Shown here in pieces: positions 32,095-39,709 of a stretch of 64,000 nucleotides of DNA. The DNA is from CAVUMR01 sp963742715 (GTDB taxonomy: Bacteria; Actinomycetota; Actinomycetes; Mycobacteriales; Micromonosporaceae), in the NCBI GenBank assembly GCA_963742715.1, contig CAVUMR010000002.1:1054001-1118000 (forward strand). Reading direction: 5' to 3'. The number at the start of each line of letters is the position of its first letter. Within the stretch, counting starts at the first letter, position 1. A program made the position numbers and the translations under genes. The notes under the pieces were generated by a model. That model had not been told where the DNA came from and made no database searches. It worked only from the letters and a program-made list of their open reading frames with translations.

Positions 32095-33918
32095 ATGACC
32101 GCGCCCGGCCGTACCTTCGTGAGCCCGATCGTCCGCGGCGCGCCCTCGGAAGAGGCGACCGGGGACCTGTCCACCTGGCGGGTGCTGCGGCGCGGGCTGG
32201 CGCTCTCACCGGAGCTGCGGGTGGGCCTGGCCGGCACGCTCGGCCTGGCGCTGCTCGCCACGGTCGGTCGGGTGGCCATCCCGGTCGCCATCCAGCAGGG
32301 GCTGGACCGGGGCATCCGGGTACCGGGTGGACCCGACGTGGGCGTGCTCGCCGTCGTCAGCGCGTTCGCGGCCGCCGCGATCGCGATGGCGGTGTTCGCC
32401 GCGTACCGGATGAACGTCCGGCTGTACCGGGTGACCGAGACCGCGCTCGCCAGCGTGCGTACCCGCACGTTCCGGCACATCCACGATCTGTCGCTGGCCC
32501 ACCAGCAGGCGGAGCGGCGCGGCGCGCTGGTGTCCCGGGTCACCAGCGACGTCGACCAGATCAGCCAGTTCCTGCAGTTCGGCGGAGTACTGCTGCTGGT
32601 CAATCTCGGTCAGCTGGTGATCGCGACCGTGGTGATGCTCGTCTACTCGTGGCAGCTCACCCTGGTGGTCTACGCGGTGTTCCTGCCGCTCGCGATCGCC
32701 ATCCGGTTCTTCCAACGCAAGCTCGCGAGCGCGTACATCCAGGTCAGACAGCGGGTCGGTGCGCTGCTCGGCGGCATCGCCGAGAGCGTGGTGGGCGCGG
32801 CGGTGATCCGGGCGTACGGCGTGCAGGACCGCACCAGCGCCCGGCTGGACGAGGCGATCGAGGGGTACCGGGTGGCCCAGTTCCGCGCGCTGCGGACCAG
32901 CGTGGTCACCTCCTCCACCGGCGAGCTGGTGGCCGGACTGGCGAACGCGGCGGTGGTACTCGTCGGCGTACTGCTCGGTGTGGCCGGCGAGCTGACTATC
33001 GGTGAGCTCGGCGCGTTCCTGTTCCTGGTCGCACTGTTCGTACAGCCCGTACAGACCGCCACCGAGGTGTTGAACGAGGCGCAGAACGCGGTGTCCGGCT
33101 GGGGCCGGGTGCTGTCCGTACTGGAGATCGAGCCGGACGTGGCGGACCCGGGGCCGGCCGGCCGGGACCTGCCGACCGGTCCGCTCGGGGTCACGTTCCG
33201 GGACGTGCGGTTCGCCTACCCGAGCGGTCCCGAGGTGCTGCACGACATCGACGTACAGCTGGCGCCGCAGACCCGGGTCGCGGTGGTGGGCGAGACCGGC
33301 AGCGGGAAGACCACCTTCGCCAAGCTGCTGACCAGGCTCATGGACCCGAGCCACGGTCAAGTGCTGCTGTCCGGGGTACCGCTGCCCGAGGTGCGGTTCT
33401 CCTCGCTGCGCCGGCGGGTGGTGATGGTGCCGCAGGACGGCTTCCTGTTCGACAACACCGTCGGGGAGAACATCCGGATGGCGCACCCGGGCGCGTCCGA
33501 CGCGGAGCTCGAACTGGTCGTGTGCGAGCTGGGCCTCAGCGACTGGGTGGCTAGCCTGCCGCGCGGACTGCACACCCCGGTCGGGGAGCGCGGTGAGGCG
33601 CTGTCGGTGGGGGAGCGGCAGCTGGTGGCGCTGGCCCGGGCGTACCTGGCCGATCCGGACCTGCTCGTCCTCGACGAGGCGACCAGCGCGGTGGATCCCG
33701 CCACCGAGGTGCGGCTGCAACGGGCTCTGGACGCGGTGACCCGGGGTCGTACCACGGTCGCGGTAGCGCACCGGCTGTCCACCGCGGAGTCGGCGGACGA
33801 GGTGCTGGTGTTCGACGACGGTCGGATCGTGCAGTGCGGGCCGCATTCCGCGCTGGTACAGCAGGCCGACTCGGTGTACGGGCGGCTGCACGCGTCCTGG
33901 CTGGTCCAGACCCGCTGA
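32095..33918 (+). CDS. ABC exporter half-transporter with canonical catalytic residues
   Basis: Partner of the preceding gene: 607 residues, six helices then an ATPase. Walker A GETGSGKTT near 402, Walker B LLVLDEATSAVDP with the catalytic Glu, and H-loop VAVAHRLSTAESADEV are intact, but the signature reads LSVGERQLVALARAY instead of LSGGQ. In a heterodimer its altered signature would face the first subunit's altered Walker B and H-loop, while the canonical signature of the first faces the canonical Walker site here. ATG 32095 follows GGAGCTGGAGCG. 58 nt separate the two genes. Confidence 0.88.
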   Translation: MTAPGRTFVSPIVRGAPSEEATGDLSTWRVLRRGLALSPELRVGLAGTLGLALLATVGRVAIPVAIQQGLDRGIRVPGGPDVGVLAVVSAFAAAAIAMAVFAAYRMNVRLYRVTETALASVRTRTFRHIHDLSLAHQQAERRGALVSRVTSDVDQISQFLQFGGVLLLVNLGQLVIATVVMLVYSWQLTLVVYAVFLPLAIAIRFFQRKLASAYIQVRQRVGALLGGIAESVVGAAVIRAYGVQDRTSARLDEAIEGYRVAQFRALRTSVVTSSTGELVAGLANAAVVLVGVLLGVAGELTIGELGAFLFLVALFVQPVQTATEVLNEAQNAVSGWGRVLSVLEIEPDVADPGPAGRDLPTGPLGVTFRDVRFAYPSGPEVLHDIDVQLAPQTRVAVVGETGSGKTTFAKLLTRLMDPSHGQVLLSGVPLPEVRFSSLRRRVVMVPQDGFLFDNTVGENIRMAHPGASDAELELVVCELGLSDWVASLPRGLHTPVGERGEALSVGERQLVALARAYLADPDLLVLDEATSAVDPATEVRLQRALDAVTRGRTTVAVAHRLSTAESADEVLVFDDGRIVQCGPHSALVQQADSVYGRLHASWLVQTR

Positions 33919-33978
33919 CGCCCCTCCGCGCGGCCCTTCGCGGCCACTCGCGCGGTCCCTTCGCGCCGGGCGCCAACC

Positions 33979-34049
33979 GGCGAACTCCGCGGCGCTCCGC
34001 GCGGTAGCGCCGACGGGCGAACTCTGCGGCGCTCCGGGCGGTTGCGCCG
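33979..34049. repeat. Two copies of a 34-bp direct repeat, 37 bp apart
   Basis: The unit beginning GGCGAACTCCGCGGCGCTCC at 33979 recurs at 34016 with four changes (ACTCTG, CTCCGGG, GGTTG). It lies in the 184-bp gap before the lipoprotein gene, upstream of a possible -10 TAGCCT at 34070. Confidence 0.75.
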
Positions 34050-34102
34050 CACGATGCGGCGGTCCTGTTAGCCTCGGTGGCGACCCAGACGAGTCCAGAC
34101 AA

Positions 34103-35140
34103 ATGGGGCGGATCATCCGAACGACCACGCACCGCTGGCTCAGCGCGGCGGCCGCGACGGCGGCCTTCGCCGCGCTGGTCGGCTGCGGCACGCTACCGAC
34201 CGACCCGGCGCGAACGGATCCGACCGCTTCCGCCAGCCCGTCCCCGTCGGCGAGTCCGTCACCGAGCCTGCCGCCGTTCGATCCGGACGCCGAGGCGGTG
34301 CTGCCGCGGCACCGGATCGTCGCCTACTACGCGGTGCCCAACGCCGAGCCCACCGGCCCGGCGTACCAGCTGTCCAACGGCATGCTCGCCCGGCTGCGCG
34401 CGCAGGGCGCCGCCTACACCCGGCTCGACCCGAAGCATCCGGTACAGCTCGGCATCGACCTGGTGGTGAGCGTGCCGGACGGGCACCCCGGGCCGGACGG
34501 CAGCTACAGCCATCACGTCGACCCCGCGACGATCAACCGGTACATCGACTTCTGTCGCCGCAACAAGCTGCTGCTGTTCCTCGACCTGAATTTCGGCTGG
34601 TCGTCGGTCGCCGGCGAGCTGAACGTCTTCATGCCGTACCTGCGGCGGTACCCGTTCGTGCATCTCGCGGTCGACCCGGAGTGGATGTTCCCGCGGCACA
34701 ACGGCGTACCGGGGGTGAACCTCGCCAACGTGCGGGCCACCGATCTCAACCCGATCATCGCGGCGGTGGCCGCGATCCCGCAGCAGTACCGGGTGCCCCG
34801 CAAGATCCTGCTGATCCACCAGTTCCGGCCGGACGGCGACGGGCTGGCCAACCCGTACGACCCGCACGTCGCGGAGATCGCGGACAAGGCGCACCTGCGC
34901 AACGACCCGCGGGTGGACGTGGTCATCCACGTCGACGGGGTGGGCGGGTACGTCGGTGACATCGCGGCCAAGACCGGCGAGTACCGGGCCTGGGTGGCCC
35001 GGGACATGGCGCGCTACCACAACTTCCGGTACGGCGGATTCAAGCTGTTCTACCAGCTCGAAGCGCGTACCCGGCTGATGACGCCGAAGGAAGTGATGGC
35101 GCTGGCACCGCCGCCGATGGTGATCACCTACGGCAACTGA
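34103..35140 (+). CDS. Secreted lipoprotein of unknown function
   Basis: A 345-residue protein with a lipoprotein signal: basic start MGRIIRTTTHRW, hydrophobic core, lipobox ALVGC with Cys near 28. A Ser/Pro-rich linker (SPSPSASPSPSLPPF) leads to a globular part with VAYYAVPNAEP, LGIDLVVSVPDG, LLLFLDLNFGWSSV, FVHLAVDPEWMFP, KILLIHQFRPD and VDVVIHVDGVGGYV. The alternating hydrophobic strands and the acidic tips (FLDLN, AVDPEW) suggest a TIM-barrel, perhaps a glycoside hydrolase, without a family I can name. The processed lipid anchor fits lspA and lgt in this window. Confidence 0.8.
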   Translation: MGRIIRTTTHRWLSAAAATAAFAALVGCGTLPTDPARTDPTASASPSPSASPSPSLPPFDPDAEAVLPRHRIVAYYAVPNAEPTGPAYQLSNGMLARLRAQGAAYTRLDPKHPVQLGIDLVVSVPDGHPGPDGSYSHHVDPATINRYIDFCRRNKLLLFLDLNFGWSSVAGELNVFMPYLRRYPFVHLAVDPEWMFPRHNGVPGVNLANVRATDLNPIIAAVAAIPQQYRVPRKILLIHQFRPDGDGLANPYDPHVAEIADKAHLRNDPRVDVVIHVDGVGGYVGDIAAKTGEYRAWVARDMARYHNFRYGGFKLFYQLEARTRLMTPKEVMALAPPPMVITYGN

Positions 35141-35183
35141 CCGCCCCGCCCGCTCCGCACCGGACGGGCAGTGCGGCGGTCGC

Positions 35184-35275
35184 GGTCACCGGTCGGCGTC
35201 GGTGGCCGCGGCGAGCACGTCGGCGGGCCGGTCACCGGTCGGCGTCGGTGGCCGCGGCGAGCACTTCGGCGGGCA
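35184..35275. repeat. 46-bp perfect-type tandem duplication at the 3' end of the tetR gene
   Basis: The stretch starting GGTCACCGGTCGGCGTCGGT at 35184 is repeated from 35230, 46 bp away, with very few differences (one is CACGTCGG against CACTTCGG). The copy at 35230-35275 codes for the C-terminus of the TetR protein (its stop is 35232-35234). The other lies just downstream. Confidence 0.9.
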
Positions 35276-35852
35276 GGTCGCCGGTCAGGTACCGCTGGAT
35301 CGTCGGCGCGACCAGTGCCACCACCTGTTCGCGGGGCAGGTTCGCCAGCGGCTCGATCTTCACGATGTACCGGGTCATCGCCAGTCCGATGATCTGGGAG
35401 GCGACCAGCGAGGCGCGGACCGGCGAATCCGGCACGTCGAGCGCTTTCATGGCCCGCCGCAGTACCCGCGTGGTGAGAAACTCCCGCAGCATCCGGGTGG
35501 ACCGCTCGTGGCTGACCGCCGAGCGCACCAGAGCCGCGGCCGCGGTACCGGCGGGCGAGTCCCAGACGGTGAGGAAGGTCCGTACCAGCCGCTCACCGGC
35601 TCCGTCGATGCCTCCGGTGACCACGTCCGGGATCAGCTTCGCCGGATTGATCGGCATCCGGACCGCGGCCAGGAACAGGTCTTCTTTGGTACCGAAGTAG
35701 TGGTGGATCAGGGCCGGGTCGACCTCGGCCGCGGCCGCGATGTGCCGGATCGACGTGCTGTCGTACCCGCGTGCGGCGAACGCGGTCGCGGCCGCGTCGA
35801 GGATCGTCTCCCGGGTGTCCGGGTTGCCCCGCCGCCGACCGGTGCGTGCCAC
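35232..35852 (-). CDS. TetR/AcrR-family repressor
   Basis: A 206-residue TetR regulator. The N-terminal helix-turn-helix domain reads TRETILDAAATAFAARGYDSTSIRHIAAAAEVDPALIHHYF, with YFGTKEDLFLAA after it. The remaining helices form the ligand domain (ERLVRTFLTVWDSPAG, VRASLVASQIIGLAMTRYI). GTG start at 35852, 12 nt beyond the permease stop, so it is the last gene of a three-gene operon (ATPase, permease, regulator). It probably binds the palindrome upstream of the ATPase gene at 37412-37435. Confidence 0.92.
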   Translation of the reverse strand: MARTGRRRGNPDTRETILDAAATAFAARGYDSTSIRHIAAAAEVDPALIHHYFGTKEDLFLAAVRMPINPAKLIPDVVTGGIDGAGERLVRTFLTVWDSPAGTAAAALVRSAVSHERSTRMLREFLTTRVLRRAMKALDVPDSPVRASLVASQIIGLAMTRYIVKIEPLANLPREQVVALVAPTIQRYLTGDLPAEVLAAATDADR

Positions 35853-35864
35853 GGCCGGAGCGTC

Positions 35865-36602
35865 TCAGCCGGTACGCCGACGCAGCGTCGCCGCGCCCAG
35901 CAGCAGGGCCAGCACGACCGCGCCGACGATGATCGTCACGTCCCGCCACAGCGTGCCGGTCGGTTCGGGGTGGACCCCGATCTCGGTCAGCGCGTCCACC
36001 GCGTACGTCATCGGCAGTACGTCCGAGATGGCCTGCAGCCAGCCGATCATCTGCTCCCGCGGCCAGATCAGCCCGCACAGCAGCGCCTGCGGCAGGATCA
36101 CCGCCGGCATGAACTGCACCGCCTGGAACTCGCTGGTGGCGAACGCGCTCACGAACAGCCCCAGGGCCATGCCGAGTACCGCGTCGGCGATCGCGATCCC
36201 GCCGACCGTCCACGGACTGCCGGCCGTGTCGAGGTCGAGCAGCCAGTAGGCGACCCCGGAGGCGATCGCGGCCTGGATGGTGGCGGTGATCGCGAACGCC
36301 AGCCCGTACCCGAGAAGCAGGTCGAGCTTGTGCAGTGGGGTGGTGAGCAGCCGCTCCAGGGTGCCGGTGGTCCGCTCCCGCAGCATCGCCACGCTGGTCA
36401 CCAGGAACATCGCGATCAGCGGGAACACACCGAGCAGGATGAGCCCGATCCGGTCGAAGATGGCCGGCTGGGCGTCGAACACGTACCGCAGCAGGGTGAG
36501 CAGCAGGGTCGGTACGACCAGCAGCAGCGCGATCGTGCGCCGGTCGTGCCGGATCTGGCCGAGCACCCGGGCGGCCGTCATCAGGGTGATCCGGAGCGAC
36601 AT
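35865..36602 (-). CDS. ABC-2 type export permease
   Basis: A 245-residue permease of the ABC-2 family (drug/daunorubicin-type exporter partner). Six hydrophobic segments are visible, including TIALLLVVPTLLLTLLRYVF, LILLGVFPLIAMFLVTSVAM and IIVGAVVLALLLGAATL, and a conserved LRERTTGTLERLLTTPLHKL segment after the second helix. The ATG (36602) overlaps the stop of the upstream ATPase gene (TGATG). Followed by the TetR gene in the same direction. Confidence 0.9.
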   Translation of the reverse strand: MSLRITLMTAARVLGQIRHDRRTIALLLVVPTLLLTLLRYVFDAQPAIFDRIGLILLGVFPLIAMFLVTSVAMLRERTTGTLERLLTTPLHKLDLLLGYGLAFAITATIQAAIASGVAYWLLDLDTAGSPWTVGGIAIADAVLGMALGLFVSAFATSEFQAVQFMPAVILPQALLCGLIWPREQMIGWLQAISDVLPMTYAVDALTEIGVHPEPTGTLWRDVTIIVGAVVLALLLGAATLRRRTG

Positions 36603-37393
36603 CAGGCCACCCCCTCCGGCTCGCGCGCGGCATGCCGCCCGGTGCTCTGGTGCGCCTCGGCCGGGCCGCGGTCCTCCGGGAAGTCGCCGCCGGACCGGAT
36701 CAACCGGAGGAACGCCTCCTCCAGATCGTCGGTGCCGGTACGCTCCCGGATCTCGTCCGGTGGCGCGTCCGCGATCAGCTCGCCCTCGCGGATCAGCAGC
36801 AGCCGATCGCACCGGGTCGCCTCGTCCATGACGTGACTGGACACCAGCAGCGTGGTGCCGGAGTCGGCCAGCTCGTGGAACCGCTGCCACAGGTCGTGTC
36901 GCAGCACCGGGTCCTGACCGACGGTCGGCTCGTCGAGCACGAGTAACTCCGGGGTGCCGATCAACGCGCAGGCGAGGGAGGCGCGGGCGCGCTGGCCGCC
37001 GGACAGGGTGGACACCAACTGCCCGGCCGCGTCGGTCAGCCCGACGTCCGCGATCGCCTGGTCCGCGGCGGTGCCGCCGCTGCCGTACAGCGAGGCGAAG
37101 TAGCGGGCGTTCTCCCGCACGGTCAGGTCCGCGTACACCGACGGCGTCTGGGTGACATACCCGACCCGCCGCCGCAGCCGGGCGGACCCGGCGGGTTCGT
37201 CCAGCACGGTGACCGTGCCGGAGCGGATCTTCTGTACGCCGACCACCGCGCGCATCGCGGTGGTCTTGCCGCTGCCACTCGGGCCGAGCAGGCCGGTCAC
37301 CGAGCCGGTCGGCACGCCGAAGCTGATGCCGCGCAGCACCTGCCGGCCGCCCCGCTGGACGACGAGGTCTGTCACGGTGATCGCGTTGCCCAT
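36602..37393 (-). CDS. ABC transporter ATPase, drug-exporter type
   Basis: A 263-residue cytoplasmic ATPase that powers the ABC-2 permease downstream. Walker A GLLGPSGSGKTTAMR near 35-50, Q-loop VTQTPSVYADLTV, signature LSGGQRARASLACAL, Walker B LLVLDEPTVGQDP with the catalytic Glu, and H-loop LLVSSHVMDEATRC. The C-terminal tail LEEAFLRL is that of DrrA-like proteins. The ATG is preceded by GGGGAG on the minus strand. A palindromic operator lies 19-42 bp upstream of the start. Confidence 0.92.
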   Translation of the reverse strand: MGNAITVTDLVVQRGGRQVLRGISFGVPTGSVTGLLGPSGSGKTTAMRAVVGVQKIRSGTVTVLDEPAGSARLRRRVGYVTQTPSVYADLTVRENARYFASLYGSGGTAADQAIADVGLTDAAGQLVSTLSGGQRARASLACALIGTPELLVLDEPTVGQDPVLRHDLWQRFHELADSGTTLLVSSHVMDEATRCDRLLLIREGELIADAPPDEIRERTGTDDLEEAFLRLIRSGGDFPEDRGPAEAHQSTGRHAAREPEGVA

Positions 37394-37411
37394 GTCGGCT
37401 CCCCGCAGAAC

Positions 37412-37435
37412 TCAACAAGCGTTGAACTCAACGCT
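37412..37435 (-). promoter_or_regulatory. Palindromic operator upstream of the ABC-2 exporter operon
   Basis: Perfect 18-bp palindrome AGCGTTGA-AC-TCAACGCT at 37418-37435, overlapped by TCAAC-N4-GTTGA at 37412-37425. Such 8-2-8 symmetry upstream of a transporter gene with a TetR in the operon suggests autoregulated repression. Confidence 0.7.
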
Positions 37436-37573
37436 AGGTGAAATACGCCGGTCGGGCAAGCACCGGGTGAAGTCAGCCGCGCCGGGCGGCGGCAGCGTGG
37501 GTAGCCCACCCGGCGGACACCCGAAACCAACCCGGCAGGTGTACCGCCCGGAGAAGCGCCAGCAGGGGAGACG

Positions 37574-37612
37574 GCTCGGGGCGCCGGCCGGGATCCGGCC
37601 GATGCCCCGAGC
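37574..37612 (-). terminator. Candidate intrinsic hairpin after the acidic gene
   Basis: GCTCGGGGC (37574-37582) pairs with GCCCCGAGC (37604-37612); the 21-nt interior contains a nested GGCC/GGCC stem. It lies 13 bp beyond the stop of the minus-strand gene ending at 37626. No U-run, as is usual in high-GC genomes. Confidence 0.6.
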
Positions 37613-37625
37613 AGGTGACGCTGGT

Positions 37626-38543
37626 TCAGATGTCCAGGAGCCGGTTCAGCAGCGACCGGTACTCCCGCATGGCCATCCGGAGCTGTTCGGTGTCCTGGTC
37701 GCCAGGCAACGCATCGTCCAACTCGCGCTTGCGCGCGCTGAGCGCTTCGGTGAGCTGCTGGAGGGTGTCGTCGACCAGCCCGGCGGCCGAGTCGACCGCG
37801 GCCCGGGGATCGTCCACGAAGCCGATCTGCAGGTCGTGCCACCGGTCGCGGATGCCGTGAACGTTGTCGTCGGACCACAGCGATGCCGGTCCGTCTCCTC
37901 CGTCCACGTTCGGTCGGGTCGCGGTGACCGGGGAGGCGGCCGCATCGGGCCGGGCGTCGGACTCGACCGCGACCGGCAGAGCCACCGGCACTGCCGCGGC
38001 GTCATCCGCGGCGGTCCGGTCCGGATCGGTGTCGTCTTCAACGGCCCTGTCCGCCACGGTGTCGTCCGGGCCCGCGGGCAGCGCGGCGGGTTCCGTGGCC
38101 TGGTCAGCGACTGGCTCCGGAACCGCGCTGTCGTCTACCGCGCTGTCGTCCACATCCCTGTCGTCCACCGCGCTGTCGGCGGCTTGGCCGTCGGGTGCGC
38201 GGTCGTCGGCGTCGAGGCTGTCGGCGTCGGCATCGCGCGCCTCGATCCCGGTGTCGGCGCTGTCGGTATCGAGGTCGGCGTCACCGTCGGGGTGGCGGTC
38301 ACTGTCGGCCGGGTCGTCGGCCCTGGCTTCGGCACCGTCCTCGGCAACGTCGTCGGCGGTAGCGCCGGCGGTGCGGTCGTCAAGATTGCCCTCGTCGGTG
38401 GTGTCGTCGGCACGGTCGCCGTCGTCGGCACGGTCGTCGTCGGCAACGTCATCTGCGGTGTCGTCGGGTGCCGCCGGCGGGTCCGGCTCGTCGTCACGGT
38501 CGGCGGGCGGACGCTCGGTCGGGTCGGTCTGGGAGTGCCACAT
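37626..38543 (-). CDS. Acidic Asp/Ala-rich protein with a C-terminal domain shared with its neighbour
   Basis: A 305-residue protein. Residues 1-~215 are disordered and extremely rich in Asp, Ala and Thr (repeats such as DDTADDVADDDRADD and DSAVDDSAVPEP). The last ~85 form a helical domain: SLWSDDNVHGIRDRWHDLQI, then FVDDPRAAVDSAAGLVDDTL and LRMAMREYRSLLNRLLDI. The next upstream gene (38602-39165) has the same domain with FVDDPAAAVGTADELVTRLI and LRQALVHYRALFADLLG. ATG 38543 follows AAAGGAC within a CTGTCC/GGACAG hairpin. Function unknown; the pair are paralogues. Confidence 0.75.
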   Translation of the reverse strand: MWHSQTDPTERPPADRDDEPDPPAAPDDTADDVADDDRADDGDRADDTTDEGNLDDRTAGATADDVAEDGAEARADDPADSDRHPDGDADLDTDSADTGIEARDADADSLDADDRAPDGQAADSAVDDRDVDDSAVDDSAVPEPVADQATEPAALPAGPDDTVADRAVEDDTDPDRTAADDAAAVPVALPVAVESDARPDAAASPVTATRPNVDGGDGPASLWSDDNVHGIRDRWHDLQIGFVDDPRAAVDSAAGLVDDTLQQLTEALSARKRELDDALPGDQDTEQLRMAMREYRSLLNRLLDI

Positions 38544-38601
38544 AGCACTGTCCTTTCTGGACAGGGTCGCGCTTACCGGGCAGGTCGTGAAAGCACGCGG
38601 G

Positions 38602-39165
38602 TCAGGAGGCCTCGGTCGGCTCGGGGGAGTCCACCGGGTCGGTACCGAGCAGGTCGGCGAACAGCGCCCGGTAGTGCACCAGCGCCTGCCGCAGCTCCTC
38701 GGTGTCCGCTTCCCCCCGCTCGTTGCGCAGGCTGATGTCGTGCGCCTGGCGGTACCGGTCCAGCGTCGCGGCATGCTCCACGGACAGGTCCGCCACCTGC
38801 TGGTCGAACTCGCCGGTCGGGTACCCGCGTTCCTCGATGAGACGGGTGACGAGCTCGTCGGCGGTACCGACCGCGGCGGCCGGATCGTCGACGAACCGCG
38901 CCTGGACGTCCTCCCAGGCGCGTTGGTACCGCTGCCGGGCCTGGTCCGACAGTGGCCGCAGTTCGAGTTGCGCGTGCCGCTGCTCGCGCTGGCGCAGTTC
39001 GCGCTCGGCCGACAGGCGTCCGCCGCCCGCCTCGACCGCACGTTCGTACTCGGGTCCGAACCGGCTTCTGAGCTGGCGGCTCCGGTACGTGTACCAGGCG
39101 ACTCCGGCCAGTACGACAAGGACAATGACGACGATGACGACAAGTACCGTGGATCCGGTTGACAT
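38602..39165 (-). CDS. Single-pass membrane protein paralogous to the acidic neighbour
   Basis: A 187-residue protein. One N-terminal membrane helix (about 5-26, TVLVVIVVIVLVVLAGVAWY) is followed by a basic-acidic coiled region (RELRQREQRHAQLELRPLSD) and a C-terminal helical domain RYQRAWEDVQARFVDDPAAA...RLIEERGY...LRNERGEADTEELRQALVHYR. The FVDD(P) plus RxALxxYR pattern matches the preceding gene's C-terminus. ATG 39165 follows a good SD (GGAGG). 58 nt separate it from the acidic gene, so they are probably one unit. No named family recognised. Confidence 0.8.
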   Translation of the reverse strand: MSTGSTVLVVIVVIVLVVLAGVAWYTYRSRQLRSRFGPEYERAVEAGGGRLSAERELRQREQRHAQLELRPLSDQARQRYQRAWEDVQARFVDDPAAAVGTADELVTRLIEERGYPTGEFDQQVADLSVEHAATLDRYRQAHDISLRNERGEADTEELRQALVHYRALFADLLGTDPVDSPEPTEAS

Positions 39166-39334
39166 GGCGCCTCCAAGTGGGGCGGGTTGCTGCCGTACGT
39201 AGCGGAAAATGACTGTCGCTACTGCATGCCCGGTAATACGAAGTGATGAACATGAATGTCTTAGGGAACTCGAACAGTTCACGTCGGCCCCCGCCGGAGC
39301 CGGGGTCCGCGGCGGCGCGGAAGAATGGGCGACC

Positions 39335-39709
39335 GTGACACCAACCGCTCGCCCGTCCGCGCTGGACCCGTCCGTCGCGGCGCGGCTGACCCGGGACCAC
39401 CAGGGGCTGGTACCCGCTGTCGTGCAGCAGTACGACACCGGAGAAGTCCTGATGCTCGGCTGGATGGACGACGAGGCGCTGCATCGCACCCTCACCACCG
39501 GCCGGGCGACCTACTGGTCCCGCAGCCGCCAGCGGTACTGGATCAAGGGGGAGACCTCCGGCCACGTCCAGCACGTGAAGTCGGTCGCGCTGGACTGCGA
39601 CGGCGACACGCTGCTGGTACGGGTCGATCAGCTCGGGGTCGCCTGCCACACCGGTACCCGCACCTGCTTCGCCAACCCGCTCGGGCCGGCCACGGGGGAG
39701 GGATCGTGA
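39335..39709 (+). CDS. hisI: Phosphoribosyl-AMP cyclohydrolase
   Basis: Zn/Mg enzyme opening the adenine ring of PR-AMP in histidine synthesis. The GTG at 39335 gives 124 residues; a longer in-frame start at 39209 adds an unconserved stretch. Landmarks are PAVVQQYDTGEVLMLGWMDD, TYWSRSRQRYWIKGETSGHV, the metal aspartates in ALDCDGDTLLVRVDQLG and the cysteines of ACHTGTRTCF. hisE is not fused. It is unlinked to the his operon and instead starts the trp cluster, overlapping trpE by 4 nt. Confidence 0.93.
   Translation: MTPTARPSALDPSVAARLTRDHQGLVPAVVQQYDTGEVLMLGWMDDEALHRTLTTGRATYWSRSRQRYWIKGETSGHVQHVKSVALDCDGDTLLVRVDQLGVACHTGTRTCFANPLGPATGEGS

Noticed and set aside
35202..36836. Plus-strand 544-codon frame opposite the TetR and ABC-2 permease genes
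   Set aside because: Antisense of well-recognised proteins, Arg/Gly-rich, with no ribosome-binding site.
39209..39334. Longer HisI start
   Set aside because: The added 42 residues are not conserved and the GTG 39335 start gives the family length.
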